This document shows, one piece after another, positions 1 through 5,704 of a stretch of DNA of 8,390 nt. Position 1 is the first letter of the stretch. Every line of letters begins with the position of its first letter. The DNA is from Acidobacteriaceae bacterium (GTDB lineage Bacteria; Acidobacteriota; Terriglobia; Terriglobales; Acidobacteriaceae): assembly GCA_003165095.1 (NCBI GenBank), contig PLSH01000180.1:1-8390 (forward strand), written 5' to 3'. The notes beneath the pieces are model-generated. The model made no database searches. It was not told the DNA's origin and worked only from the letters and a program-made list of their open reading frames with translations. A program made the translations under genes and the position numbers.

Positions 1-469
1 TCTTGTAGGCCGTGTACTCCGGATGCATTACGTGGCAGGACTGGCCGCAGAACTGCGGTGAATCCATGTACGCCGCGCCGCGATAACTGGCGGTGGCCAC
101 GACCAGCAGGTTGACGATGGTGGCCACCAGCACGATGTCGAGCCCATGGCGGAAGATGCGGTCGTTGAGATCGATCTTCGGGAATTCCGCGGGAATCTGG
201 CCGGCCTTCTGGAGCGTTCTGCGGCGCAGAAAGACGCCTACCGGAATGAGCGCCAGCCCGAGGATGAACAGGCCGGGAAGAAGCAGGAAAAAGATGATGC
301 CGAGGTAGGGATTTTCGTTGGACCGGCCGAAGATCTCCACCAGCCAGTAGGCGATCATGGTGACGCCGGAAGCGGTAGTGATGGCGCCGCCGGCAAGGCT
401 GATGGGGTTGTTGCCGAAGAAGAGCGCCGGCCTTACCCAGCCTTCGCGGAATTTTTGAAACACTGCCAC
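1..469 (-). CDS. NapC/NirT-type membrane multihaem cytochrome c, ImcH-like (N-terminal part, runs off left edge)
   Basis: The first 156 residues are visible and the C-terminal part lies outside the window. Hydrophobic segments at about residues 22-46, 54-80 and 108-128 suggest three membrane helices. They are followed by a haem-attachment site FCGQSCHVMHPEY at residues 140-152. The CH-x-M-x-PE pattern is typical of the first haem of NapC/NirT quinol dehydrogenases. The cysteine spacing here is C-X3-C-H, not the usual C-X2-C-H. NapC, NrfH and CymA have one helix; three helices before the haem domain recall Geobacter ImcH. The inferred role is to oxidise menaquinol in the inner membrane and pass electrons to periplasmic cytochromes, or the reverse. 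The start is GTG at 469, with GGAG seven bases upstream; no ATG is available in frame. It is last in the visible minus-strand series, 253 bases after the preceding cytochrome gene. Family membership is fairly sure; the ImcH link is inference. Confidence 0.85.
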   Translation of the reverse strand, partial: MAVFQKFREGWVRPALFFGNNPISLAGGAITTASGVTMIAYWLVEIFGRSNENPYLGIIFFLLLPGLFILGLALIPVGVFLRRRTLQKAGQIPAEFPKIDLNDRIFRHGLDIVLVATIVNLLVVATASYRGAAYMDSPQFCGQSCHVMHPEYTAYK

Positions 470-476
470 CTGGTTT

Positions 477-480
477 CTCC
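477..480 (-). promoter_or_regulatory. Ribosome binding site for the NapC-type gene (GTG start)
   Basis: GGAG on the minus strand with a 7-base spacer to GTG at 469. It supports GTG 469 over the in-frame GTG at 463 and over any upstream start. Confidence 0.65.
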
Positions 481-495
481 CACACTGAAATGAGC

Positions 496-516
496 GGCCC
501 GCCGGAAGAGCGGGCC
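496..516 (-). other. GC-rich stem-loop in the 5' leader of the NapC-type gene
   Basis: A perfect 7-bp stem (GGCCCGC at 496-502, GCGGGCC at 510-516) with a 7-base loop. It lies 27 bases before the GTG start. No T-run follows on either strand, so it does not look like an intrinsic terminator. It may be a 5'-leader structure that protects the transcript or limits translation. Confidence 0.5.
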
Positions 517-525
517 ACAGAGACA

Positions 526-531
526 ATTATC
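526..531 (-). promoter_or_regulatory. Possible -10 box (GATAAT) for the NapC-type gene
   Basis: The minus strand reads GATAAT at 531-526, five of six matches to TATAAT, just downstream of a tandem 7-base repeat (ATCGATC twice, 529-542). No convincing -35 box is seen. If used, transcription would begin near 519, right at the 496-516 stem-loop. Confidence 0.25.
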
Positions 532-606
532 GATCATCGATCCCAGGCAAATTCAGGCCAGGTGAGGTGGGATGGCTGTGGCCGGGCAGCCCGATCCTGA
601 GCCGCA

Positions 607-647
607 GGCGGCGGAACCTGGCCGCCGTTGGCCGGATGAAGCCGGCC
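607..647 (-). other. Two adjacent GC-rich hairpins downstream of a monohaem cytochrome gene
   Basis: GGCGGC (607-612) pairs with GCCGCC (621-626), and GGCCGG (630-635) pairs with CCGGCC (642-647). They begin about 75 bases after the cytochrome stop at 723 (minus sense). There is no T-run. They could stabilise a 3' end or be part of a longer intercistronic structure; function unknown. Confidence 0.35.
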
Positions 648-722
648 GCGTCGCGCAGCCGCACCCCGATCACGACAACTCTGACTTTGCTATCGCGCTT
701 CGATTGCTCTTGATTGTAATGC

Positions 723-1040
723 TTACTTCAGCCCGCGGTAAAAAGCCACGGCGTCCTTGATCTGCTGATCGGTAAGACCGGCTACCGGCTTCATCTTGCC
801 CTTGCCGTTCTTCACGACGTTGAACATATCGGCAGCGCTGAGGCCCTTGATAGACGGATCGGAGACGGGCTTGATGCCCATGGCCTTGGCCATTCCCGCA
901 CTGGGAGTGCCGGAGGGGCCGTGACACATGGCACACTTGGCTTTGTAAGTTGCTTCCCCTGAGGACTGGGCGAAGCTCATGGCGCCGGCCACGGAAACGA
1001 GCAAGGCCAGCACTACCGATGAACGACAAATCTTTGACAT
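723..1040 (-). CDS. Small periplasmic monohaem class I cytochrome c (second copy)
   Basis: 105 residues. A signal peptide runs to about residue 24 (SFA before Q25). One haem site, CAMCH, lies at 36-40, and the likely axial Met83 sits in GKGKMKPV. Length and the single C-terminal Met fit a class I cytochrome c of the c5/c551/c6 kind, a soluble one-electron carrier in the periplasm. ATG at 1040 is chosen because AAGGAG (1053-1048) lies seven bases upstream; an extension to 1091 adds only a basic non-signal stretch. It is a paralogue of the 1229-1549 gene, about half identical by eye, and both share a KAMG-x-KP-x-x-DP segment between haem and Met. Its place between an outer-membrane conduit and a NapC-type protein suggests it shuttles electrons between them; that role is inferred. 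Confidence 0.9.
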   Translation of the reverse strand: MSKICRSSVVLALLVSVAGAMSFAQSSGEATYKAKCAMCHGPSGTPSAGMAKAMGIKPVSDPSIKGLSAADMFNVVKNGKGKMKPVAGLTDQQIKDAVAFYRGLK

Positions 1041-1047
1041 ATTGAAA

Positions 1048-1053
1048 CTCCTT
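1048..1053 (-). promoter_or_regulatory. Ribosome binding site fixing the start of the second monohaem cytochrome
   Basis: AAGGAG on the minus strand with a 7-base spacer to ATG 1040. This near-ideal site favours the short, signal-peptide-first start over the longer upstream reading. Confidence 0.75.
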
Positions 1054-1199
1054 GAGTGGTTTTGCCGGCGCGTGCGCAGCGATGCGCCCACCGAGCGGTT
1101 TCTTGCTCGTTTCCGGCCAGCGGCCCAGTCTTGCGGTCGTTGAAACCGTAGAAGATGGCCACAACAACCATCTCATGCTCACCGATGGGTCCGGCGTCC

Positions 1200-1221
1200 A
1201 AAAAGGCACACCGTGCCGTTT
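1200..1221 (-). terminator. Probable intrinsic terminator after the first monohaem cytochrome
   Basis: On the minus strand, starting 7 bases after the stop at 1229, the sequence has GGCAC-GGT-GTGCC (1217-1205) followed by TTTTT (1204-1200). The stem extends by three A-T pairs beyond one mismatch. The core stem is only 5 bp, so it may be partial and let some transcription through to the next cytochrome gene. Confidence 0.5.
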
Positions 1222-1228
1222 ATTCCGT

Positions 1229-1549
1229 TTACTTCACAAAGGTGCGGAAGTAATCCACCGAAGCCTTGATCTGATCTTCGGTCAGCTTGCCCTTGAACGG
1301 CTGCATCTTGCCAAGGCCGTTGCTGGTGGCGGCAATCATGTCTGCCTGGCTCATCTTTTTCAGCGCCGGGTCGGTGGCCGGCTTCACGCCCATGGCCTTG
1401 GCAATTCCCGGATTGGGGATACCTGCAGAACCATGGCAGCTTTGGCACTTGGCCTTGTAAATATCCGCACCCGAGCTTTGCGCAAAAGCGGTGGTGGTGG
1501 TTGCAGCCGCCATGATGGCGGCCAGCGCAACTGCTTTCCCGATCTTCAT
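1229..1549 (-). CDS. Small periplasmic monohaem class I cytochrome c (first copy)
   Basis: 106 residues from ATG 1549. An Ala/Thr-rich signal peptide ends at about residue 23 (AFA before Q24). The haem site CQSCH is at 35-39 and the likely axial ligand is Met82 in GLGKMQPF. It is closely similar to the 723-1040 protein: the mature proteins begin AQSSG and share YKAKC, KAMG-x-KP, GKM-x-P and T-x-x-QIK, which indicates local duplication. The ORF could begin at ATG 1555, but AAGGAG (1562-1557) is one base from that codon and seven from ATG 1549, so 1549 is preferred. The gene starts 56 bases after the barrel gene stop, consistent with co-transcription with the conduit. The inferred role is a soluble electron carrier to or from the decahaem protein. 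Met ligation suggests a relatively high potential. Confidence 0.9.
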   Translation of the reverse strand: MKIGKAVALAAIMAAATTTTAFAQSSGADIYKAKCQSCHGSAGIPNPGIAKAMGVKPATDPALKKMSQADMIAATSNGLGKMQPFKGKLTEDQIKASVDYFRTFVK

Positions 1550-1556
1550 TGGCATT

Positions 1557-1562
1557 CTCCTT
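1557..1562 (-). promoter_or_regulatory. Ribosome binding site deciding the start of the first monohaem cytochrome
   Basis: AAGGAG on the minus strand. It is 1 base from ATG 1555 but 7 bases from ATG 1549, which selects the second ATG. Confidence 0.7.
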
Positions 1563-1605
1563 CTTTCCCTGTGTCTGGTCTCGTTCGTGGATGAAGGTCG
1601 CGGGA

Positions 1606-4212
1606 TCAGAATTCGTAATGCAGTCCGAGAGTCACGTTATTGGCATGGAAGTTCCGGGGCGCGGTCTCGCCCGCAGACGAAATGTTCATGCCCGTCTGGT
1701 GAGACAGAGTAGAACATGCCACGGGCGTTACAGGAGCCGTAGGAGTCGGGTTCGTGGCGCTGCACAGCGCCGCTCCGGATGGACCGCCTTCGCCGTAGCC
1801 GTAGAAGTTGTACTCAGCCTTCCAAGTCAATCCGGGTCGCGAGACCCATGCAAAATTCACAAAGGGAGACTCATACGTAGACACCAGCGAGCCGGCGACA
1901 TCGCGCGGATCGTTATAGAAGCGGGTGCCATTCACTGAGTTGATGTTGTAGCCGATGTTGGACTTGACACTCTTGACCGGCGACACAGTGAAGGCCACCG
2001 AACCGGATTGCGTGGGAGCATGCATGAAGTCCAGAACGGGGCCGAAATCGTATCCCGATCTGCCCGCGGACGTAGCCGGACACGAAGTGCCGCTGGGAGT
2101 CGAAGCGGCAACGGGCAAAGCCGCGCTCGCGCCCCCCAGGTAGCAGATGTTGTCCCCCATGTATACGTCGCTGTAGGCGTAGTTGAAGTCGATGCCGTAG
2201 CGATCGTTCGGGAACAGTTCCGCGCCGAAGCCCAGGACGCGGCTGTAGTCCACGTGATCGAGCGGGCCGGCGTACGCAACAAGTGATGGTCCGGTCACGG
2301 GACTCACCGCCAACTGGTCGTTGTTGGTGTTGTTGTGGTGCTCCAGGTCGTTGTAGGAGCCCGAGATCGTCGCCCAGGATTTTGGCCTGAACATGGTATG
2401 CACCCGGTACTGCTTGGTTTGCCGCGGGGTCATCGGGGTAAAGGCGTTGTCGGCGTAGAGCATCTCGACGCTGCCGTTGATGCTCCAATTCTCGGTGGGG
2501 CGCAGGGCGGCGCTGAAGATCCCGCCGGTTTCATTGATCGTGACCGTTCCATCATTTGTCGCATTCACCGCTAATGGCGCGCCTTGAGGAATGCCTTCGG
2601 CAATGGTGTGTGTGCCATAACGATAGGTGAGGGAGAGCATAGTGCGCGGGGTGGCGTCCCAGGTGAGCGTGAAGTCGTTGTTCACCCTCTTCTGGCCAAA
2701 GAAGTCCGGCGACGCAACTCCAATCGAGCCGCTGCCTTCAAAAGTGCCGGTGGCCGGGGTGGTGGGAGTGTTCACCACAGTCGTAATCAGTGTTGGGTTG
2801 TTGATGGTTTCGTTGTTGGCGGTCGCCGCCGTCGCCACGGTGGTCAGACTCATCATCGTCGCGGTTCCGGGCTGCTGCACGTTCGAGAACGTAAATTGAT
2901 CTTCAAAGGCGAATGTCTTCGTGACCTGCCAGACAATGCCGTAGTCGGCGGCCATAACCTCTCGCTCGGCGCTTGCAATGGCCGTATACGCGAGCGAGCG
3001 AGTTGTCTTGCTCAGACCCTCGAAACTGTCGTAGTAGCTGGGCAGGCCCATGTTGGCTTTGGTGTAGCGCACGTCGCCGTTCATCGAGACGTTCTTGAGG
3101 CTGTTGCTTTGCAACCGGAAGGTCTCGGTCGGATAGAAGATGCGCGTCGACGCCGTGCGCAGGTAGCTGGTGAGAACAGCGCAGGCCGCATTGATGATCG
3201 GCGGGCCGCCGGGAGTATTCGCCGGCGAGAGCATGGGCGTGCCGCCCATGCTGTTGGCGTTGCAGGCGCTGCTGGCGTAGGGCGTCAGGCTATCGTAGTT
3301 GGCGAGAAGCGCGACTGGTGTTCCGTTCGCCTCCTGCACATTGAAGTAGCTCGGATCCATGACGAAGTAGGAGTTTTGCTTGTAGTGGTCGATCTCCTCT
3401 TCAAACGTCAGCTTGGTGCCCCGCACCGGTTTCCAATCGATGCCGCCCGTAAAGTCGTCGGTGCTGTTGCGCTGCATCTCCTCGAGCAAAATGTCGTAGG
3501 AACTGGCGACCTGATAGCCGCTCGGCGTCAGGCTCGGCCCCTGGAAGATGTTCTGCGAGTACCCCGCCCGGAATGTAACCTTCGACAGCGGCAAGAGCGT
3601 GAGGTGGGTGTCGGTCATCCGGCGCACGGTGTTGAACATGAACGGCGATTGGTTAACCTGCGGCCATGCAAGCGGCGTGGTTGAACCGGTGACCGGAATC
3701 GCCTGGCCGCTGGGGATATTAGGGTTGCCCAGCAGGTCGTAGTCGAAATACTGGCGGTCGCGGCGGAAGATCCCCGAGAAGTCGTAGGTCTTGCCTTTGG
3801 AGAAGGCCAGCTTGCTGAAGCTGTTGGGGTCGCCGCCGAAGCCGGTGCTGAAGGCGGTGAGGGTGTCGGCAAAGGTGCTCTTGTTGCCGGGGAGAGCGCG
3901 CATCTCAAAGGTTTCGCCCAGCACGCGCGGCCCGGACTGCATATTGACCAGCGTGTCATACATGGCCCCGCTGCCGTCGATGCCGGCCATGCGCCCGCCT
4001 ACATCCACGCTCGAGTGGGCCGAGTAACCGGTCGGTGCAGACATCTGTGCCTCCGGCGCCGGCAACGGATTGGTGGGCGTCGGGTTTTGGGCGGCAGCGA
4101 TGCCCGTCATCATCAGTAAAATGGCGACTCCAATGCAGCCAGCGAAGCGCTGGATCATTGCGAGAGAGGGCTGTTGATTCGACAGCCGGGAAAATCCGCC
4201 TATGTTCTTCAT
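1606..4212 (-). CDS. Large outer-membrane beta-barrel, MtrB/PioB-like conduit porin
   Basis: 868 residues from ATG 4212. The signal peptide ends near residue 41 (GIAAA before Q42). The rest is rich in alternating polar and hydrophobic strands with Tyr/Trp/Phe and Asn/Ser/Thr loops, and the last residues are LGLHYEF, with the C-terminal Phe used by the BAM machinery. There is no plug domain or TonB box. It sits directly after a decahaem DmsE/MtrA-type gene, the arrangement of MtrA-MtrB and PioA-PioB, where the barrel sheathes the cytochrome and forms an outer-membrane electron conduit. It is larger than MtrB (about 700) and lacks the N-terminal CXXC seen in Shewanella MtrB. Mature cysteines fall in three close pairs: 317/344, 690/711 and 817/833, possibly loop disulfides. 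The start is set by GAGG six bases upstream; GTG 4224 overlaps that site. Barrel: sure. Conduit role: inferred from the neighbour. Confidence 0.8.
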   Translation of the reverse strand: MKNIGGFSRLSNQQPSLAMIQRFAGCIGVAILLMMTGIAAAQNPTPTNPLPAPEAQMSAPTGYSAHSSVDVGGRMAGIDGSGAMYDTLVNMQSGPRVLGETFEMRALPGNKSTFADTLTAFSTGFGGDPNSFSKLAFSKGKTYDFSGIFRRDRQYFDYDLLGNPNIPSGQAIPVTGSTTPLAWPQVNQSPFMFNTVRRMTDTHLTLLPLSKVTFRAGYSQNIFQGPSLTPSGYQVASSYDILLEEMQRNSTDDFTGGIDWKPVRGTKLTFEEEIDHYKQNSYFVMDPSYFNVQEANGTPVALLANYDSLTPYASSACNANSMGGTPMLSPANTPGGPPIINAACAVLTSYLRTASTRIFYPTETFRLQSNSLKNVSMNGDVRYTKANMGLPSYYDSFEGLSKTTRSLAYTAIASAEREVMAADYGIVWQVTKTFAFEDQFTFSNVQQPGTATMMSLTTVATAATANNETINNPTLITTVVNTPTTPATGTFEGSGSIGVASPDFFGQKRVNNDFTLTWDATPRTMLSLTYRYGTHTIAEGIPQGAPLAVNATNDGTVTINETGGIFSAALRPTENWSINGSVEMLYADNAFTPMTPRQTKQYRVHTMFRPKSWATISGSYNDLEHHNNTNNDQLAVSPVTGPSLVAYAGPLDHVDYSRVLGFGAELFPNDRYGIDFNYAYSDVYMGDNICYLGGASAALPVAASTPSGTSCPATSAGRSGYDFGPVLDFMHAPTQSGSVAFTVSPVKSVKSNIGYNINSVNGTRFYNDPRDVAGSLVSTYESPFVNFAWVSRPGLTWKAEYNFYGYGEGGPSGAALCSATNPTPTAPVTPVACSTLSHQTGMNISSAGETAPRNFHANNVTLGLHYEF

Positions 4213-4218
4213 ATGAAG

Positions 4219-4222
4219 CCTC
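4219..4222 (-). promoter_or_regulatory. Ribosome binding site for the barrel gene
   Basis: GAGG on the minus strand, 6 bases before ATG 4212. The alternative in-frame GTG 4224 overlaps this site, which argues for the ATG. Confidence 0.6.
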
Positions 4223-4227
4223 ACTTG

Positions 4228-4252
4228 AAAAAAACATTCTTGCTAACAGCAA
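4228..4252 (-). terminator. Weak terminator-like element just before the barrel gene
   Basis: On the minus strand TTGCT-GTT-AGCAA (4252-4240) is followed after five bases by seven Ts (4234-4228). The stem is short and AT-rich and the T-run is offset, so it is at best leaky. It could act with the 4292-4324 hairpin to lower barrel output relative to the cytochrome. Confidence 0.3.
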
Positions 4253-4291
4253 AACCTTGAAAACCGAGTGCAAATTCCGCACGGGATCCGG

Positions 4292-4324
4292 GCCGCGCCT
4301 TCCCCGGCAGCGGGCGGGCGCGGC
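4292..4324 (-). other. Strong intercistronic hairpin between decahaem and barrel genes
   Basis: GCCGCGCC (4292-4299) pairs perfectly with GGCGCGGC (4317-4324). Inside the loop CCCG (4303-4306) pairs with CGGG (4311-4314) around GCAG. The element starts 15 bases after the decahaem stop codon. No T-run follows directly, so it resembles a 3'-end-protecting or processing hairpin within an operon more than a classic terminator. Confidence 0.55.
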
Positions 4325-4339
4325 ACAGTTCCTTGACTC

Positions 4340-5314
4340 CTATCTGAGGAACGCAGCATTGATGTTGGACCCATGAATGTAGGTGTGGCAGCTGGTGCAC
4401 GGCGCCAGCTCATCCGATCCCGCGCCCATCCCGTGAACCGTGGCGTTCGCCACGCGGCTATGGCACTGGTTGCACAATGTGTTGATGCTCGGCATGTTCA
4501 GCAGCCGGGCGTTCTGAGATCCATGGGGCGTGTGGCATCCCATGCAACCCTCGGCCTTGACCGCGGCGTGCTCGTACACAAAAGGCCCACGTACTTCCAT
4601 GTGGCACTTGGTGCAGATCATGTTCTGATCGGCGGTGGACCTCAGGTTGTTATTCCCGAAGGAGCCGTGAACGTCATGGCAGTCGCTGCACTTGACCAGG
4701 CCTTCGTTCACCTTGTGATGGAAGGGCATATCGAACGACGGTTTCACGTCGTTGTGGCACTGGAAGCAGAGCGCCGGCTGAGAAGCCTTGAGCAACTGCT
4801 CCTTGTCGGTGCTGGCGTGCACGCTGTGGCAACTGATGCAGCTTACGTTGGCCTTGGCATGAGGAGAACGGTCAAAGTTGGGATGCGTTCCCGCGTGGCA
4901 GCCCAGGCACTTGGCGTCAACGTCCTTGGCCGAGGCCTTGGCGGGATTGAAGATCTTGGTTACATCTCCGCCGCCGTCCACGTGCGCCTTGCCCGGACCG
5001 TGGCAACTTTCGCAGGTCACTCCGGCGCCCCCATGTTCCAGCGCCAGCTTGGTGTGGGGATTGTTGGCGAATCCCTTGGTCACCTCTTCATGGCAGCCGG
5101 CGCAGGTTTCGGCTCCCACAAACTCAGAGGGCGCGGCCGCGTCAGCGGTCTTGGCCTGGGAAGCGGCCGTCTTGCTTGCCGGAGCAGGCGCTCCCAGCGC
5201 AGCGGCGCAGAAGATGCTTGCGCCCAGCATTAACATCAAACAGGCTTGCAGTCCCGACCGTCTTCCCGGAACCGCACCAATCGGCATTCGCGTTACAGGC
5301 CTTGCATTATGCAT
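4340..5314 (-). CDS. Decahaem c-type cytochrome, DmsE/MtrA/PioA family
   Basis: 324 residues, close to the usual 300-340 of the family. A basic N-terminus and hydrophobic core to about residue 46 form a signal peptide. There are ten C-X2-C-H sites, at residues 71, 101, 136, 159, 183, 209, 234, 257, 281 and 306. Extra histidines such as H87, H152, H166, H216, H249, H264, H294 and H314 can give bis-His ligation. The segment YEHAAVKAEGCMGCHTPHGS and the ending IHGSNINAAFLR are characteristic of DmsE/MtrA proteins. Such cytochromes span a porin as a haem wire from periplasm to cell surface. It is the first gene of the minus-strand cluster; the barrel starts 127 bases after its stop. The start at ATG 5314 has GAGG 11 bases upstream, a long spacing; ATG 5287 is possible but shows no better site. 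It could serve metal reduction, extracellular DMSO-type respiration or Fe(II) oxidation; no DmsA/B-type gene is visible. Confidence 0.93.
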   Translation of the reverse strand: MHNARPVTRMPIGAVPGRRSGLQACLMLMLGASIFCAAALGAPAPASKTAASQAKTADAAAPSEFVGAETCAGCHEEVTKGFANNPHTKLALEHGGAGVTCESCHGPGKAHVDGGGDVTKIFNPAKASAKDVDAKCLGCHAGTHPNFDRSPHAKANVSCISCHSVHASTDKEQLLKASQPALCFQCHNDVKPSFDMPFHHKVNEGLVKCSDCHDVHGSFGNNNLRSTADQNMICTKCHMEVRGPFVYEHAAVKAEGCMGCHTPHGSQNARLLNMPSINTLCNQCHSRVANATVHGMGAGSDELAPCTSCHTYIHGSNINAAFLR

Positions 5315-5512
5315 GAAAAATACCGCCTCTGATGCTCTTCTCGCCGTTTCCGGAGCAGTTTCACCAGCTTTTCAGTTGTAAAATGGGCCGTTTTTCCGTT
5401 ACCGGGGGGCCGTATCACACCGAGGGTCTGGATCCCCTGCTGCGGACGCTGCGCTTTGTGCGGAGCATCACTACATGGGGTGAAGATTACGGCTTTGTCA
5501 TATTTGCCAGCG

Positions 5513-5526
5513 GTGATGTTCGTCAC
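5513..5526. promoter_or_regulatory. Candidate Crp/Fnr-family operator (GTGA-N6-TCAC)
   Basis: GTGA (5513-5516), six bases, TCAC (5523-5526). This has the symmetry and spacing of the CRP consensus TGTGA-N6-TCACA, and the right half also keeps the final A. It lies between the decahaem cluster and the divergent Crp/Fnr gene. On the minus strand TAATCT (5489-5484) would sit near -10 if the site were centred near -41 of a leftward start at about 5478. Binding by the adjacent regulator is inferred. Confidence 0.45.
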
Positions 5527-5564
5527 ACTCGATGCAACCACTTGACCCGGATTGGGTTTCCTTT

Positions 5565-5616
5565 GTCACAGTCACTTAGCCGGGGTCACGACGGGAATCC
5601 CGGGGTGATCCGTCAC
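5565..5616. repeat. Cluster of GTCAC/GTGA half-sites
   Basis: GTCAC occurs at 5565-5569, 5571-5575, 5585-5589 and 5612-5616, and GTGA at 5605-5608. Another GTCAC overlaps the palindrome at 5522-5526. The last pair forms GTGA-N4-TCAC (5605-5616), two bases short of CRP spacing. Such a density in about 100 bases suggests repeated protein contacts, but these are short motifs and chance is possible. Confidence 0.35.
5585..5609. other. Stem-loop in the divergent intergenic region
   Basis: GTCAC (5585-5589) pairs with GTGAT (5605-5609, one G-T pair) and CGGG (5592-5595) pairs with CCCG (5599-5602), separated by a 2x2 internal loop. No T-run follows. It may be a leader structure or simply overlapping operator half-sites. 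Confidence 0.3.
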
Positions 5617-5704
5617 ACCTTGCCGGACCGGTTCTGGCCGGTTTTTGGGATCATTTTGCGCCCCGCCCAAATTGTTTTTTATCCGTGGTTTTGGAGAGAC
5701 CCTT

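Noticed and set aside
146..493. A 115-codon plus-strand frame opposite the NapC-type gene
   Set aside because: The opposite strand has three clean membrane helices and a haem motif. This frame is acidic and low in coherent features, typical of an antisense shadow.
2584..3684. A 366-codon open frame on the plus strand opposite the barrel gene
   Set aside because: It is the antisense of a well-supported signal-peptide-bearing beta-barrel gene. Its translation is rich in Arg/Val/Gly/His with no recognisable domain, as expected from the complement of GC-rich codons.
4210..4224. GTG 4224 as the start of the barrel gene
   Set aside because: It overlaps the GAGG ribosome binding site that is correctly spaced for ATG 4212, and the four extra residues add nothing to the signal peptide.
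4373..5233. A 286-codon open frame on the plus strand opposite the decahaem gene
   Set aside because: The minus strand encodes ten regularly spaced haem sites in one frame, so this is a shadow. The plus-strand product has no coherent features.
5293..5541. An 82-codon minus-strand frame overlapping the start of the decahaem gene
   Set aside because: There is no ATG, no ribosome binding site and no recognisable motif, and it would block the leader of the decahaem gene.
5605..5616. GTGA-N4-TCAC as a second full CRP/FNR operator
   Set aside because: The half-sites are four bases apart, not the six of this family, so they were listed only as half-sites.
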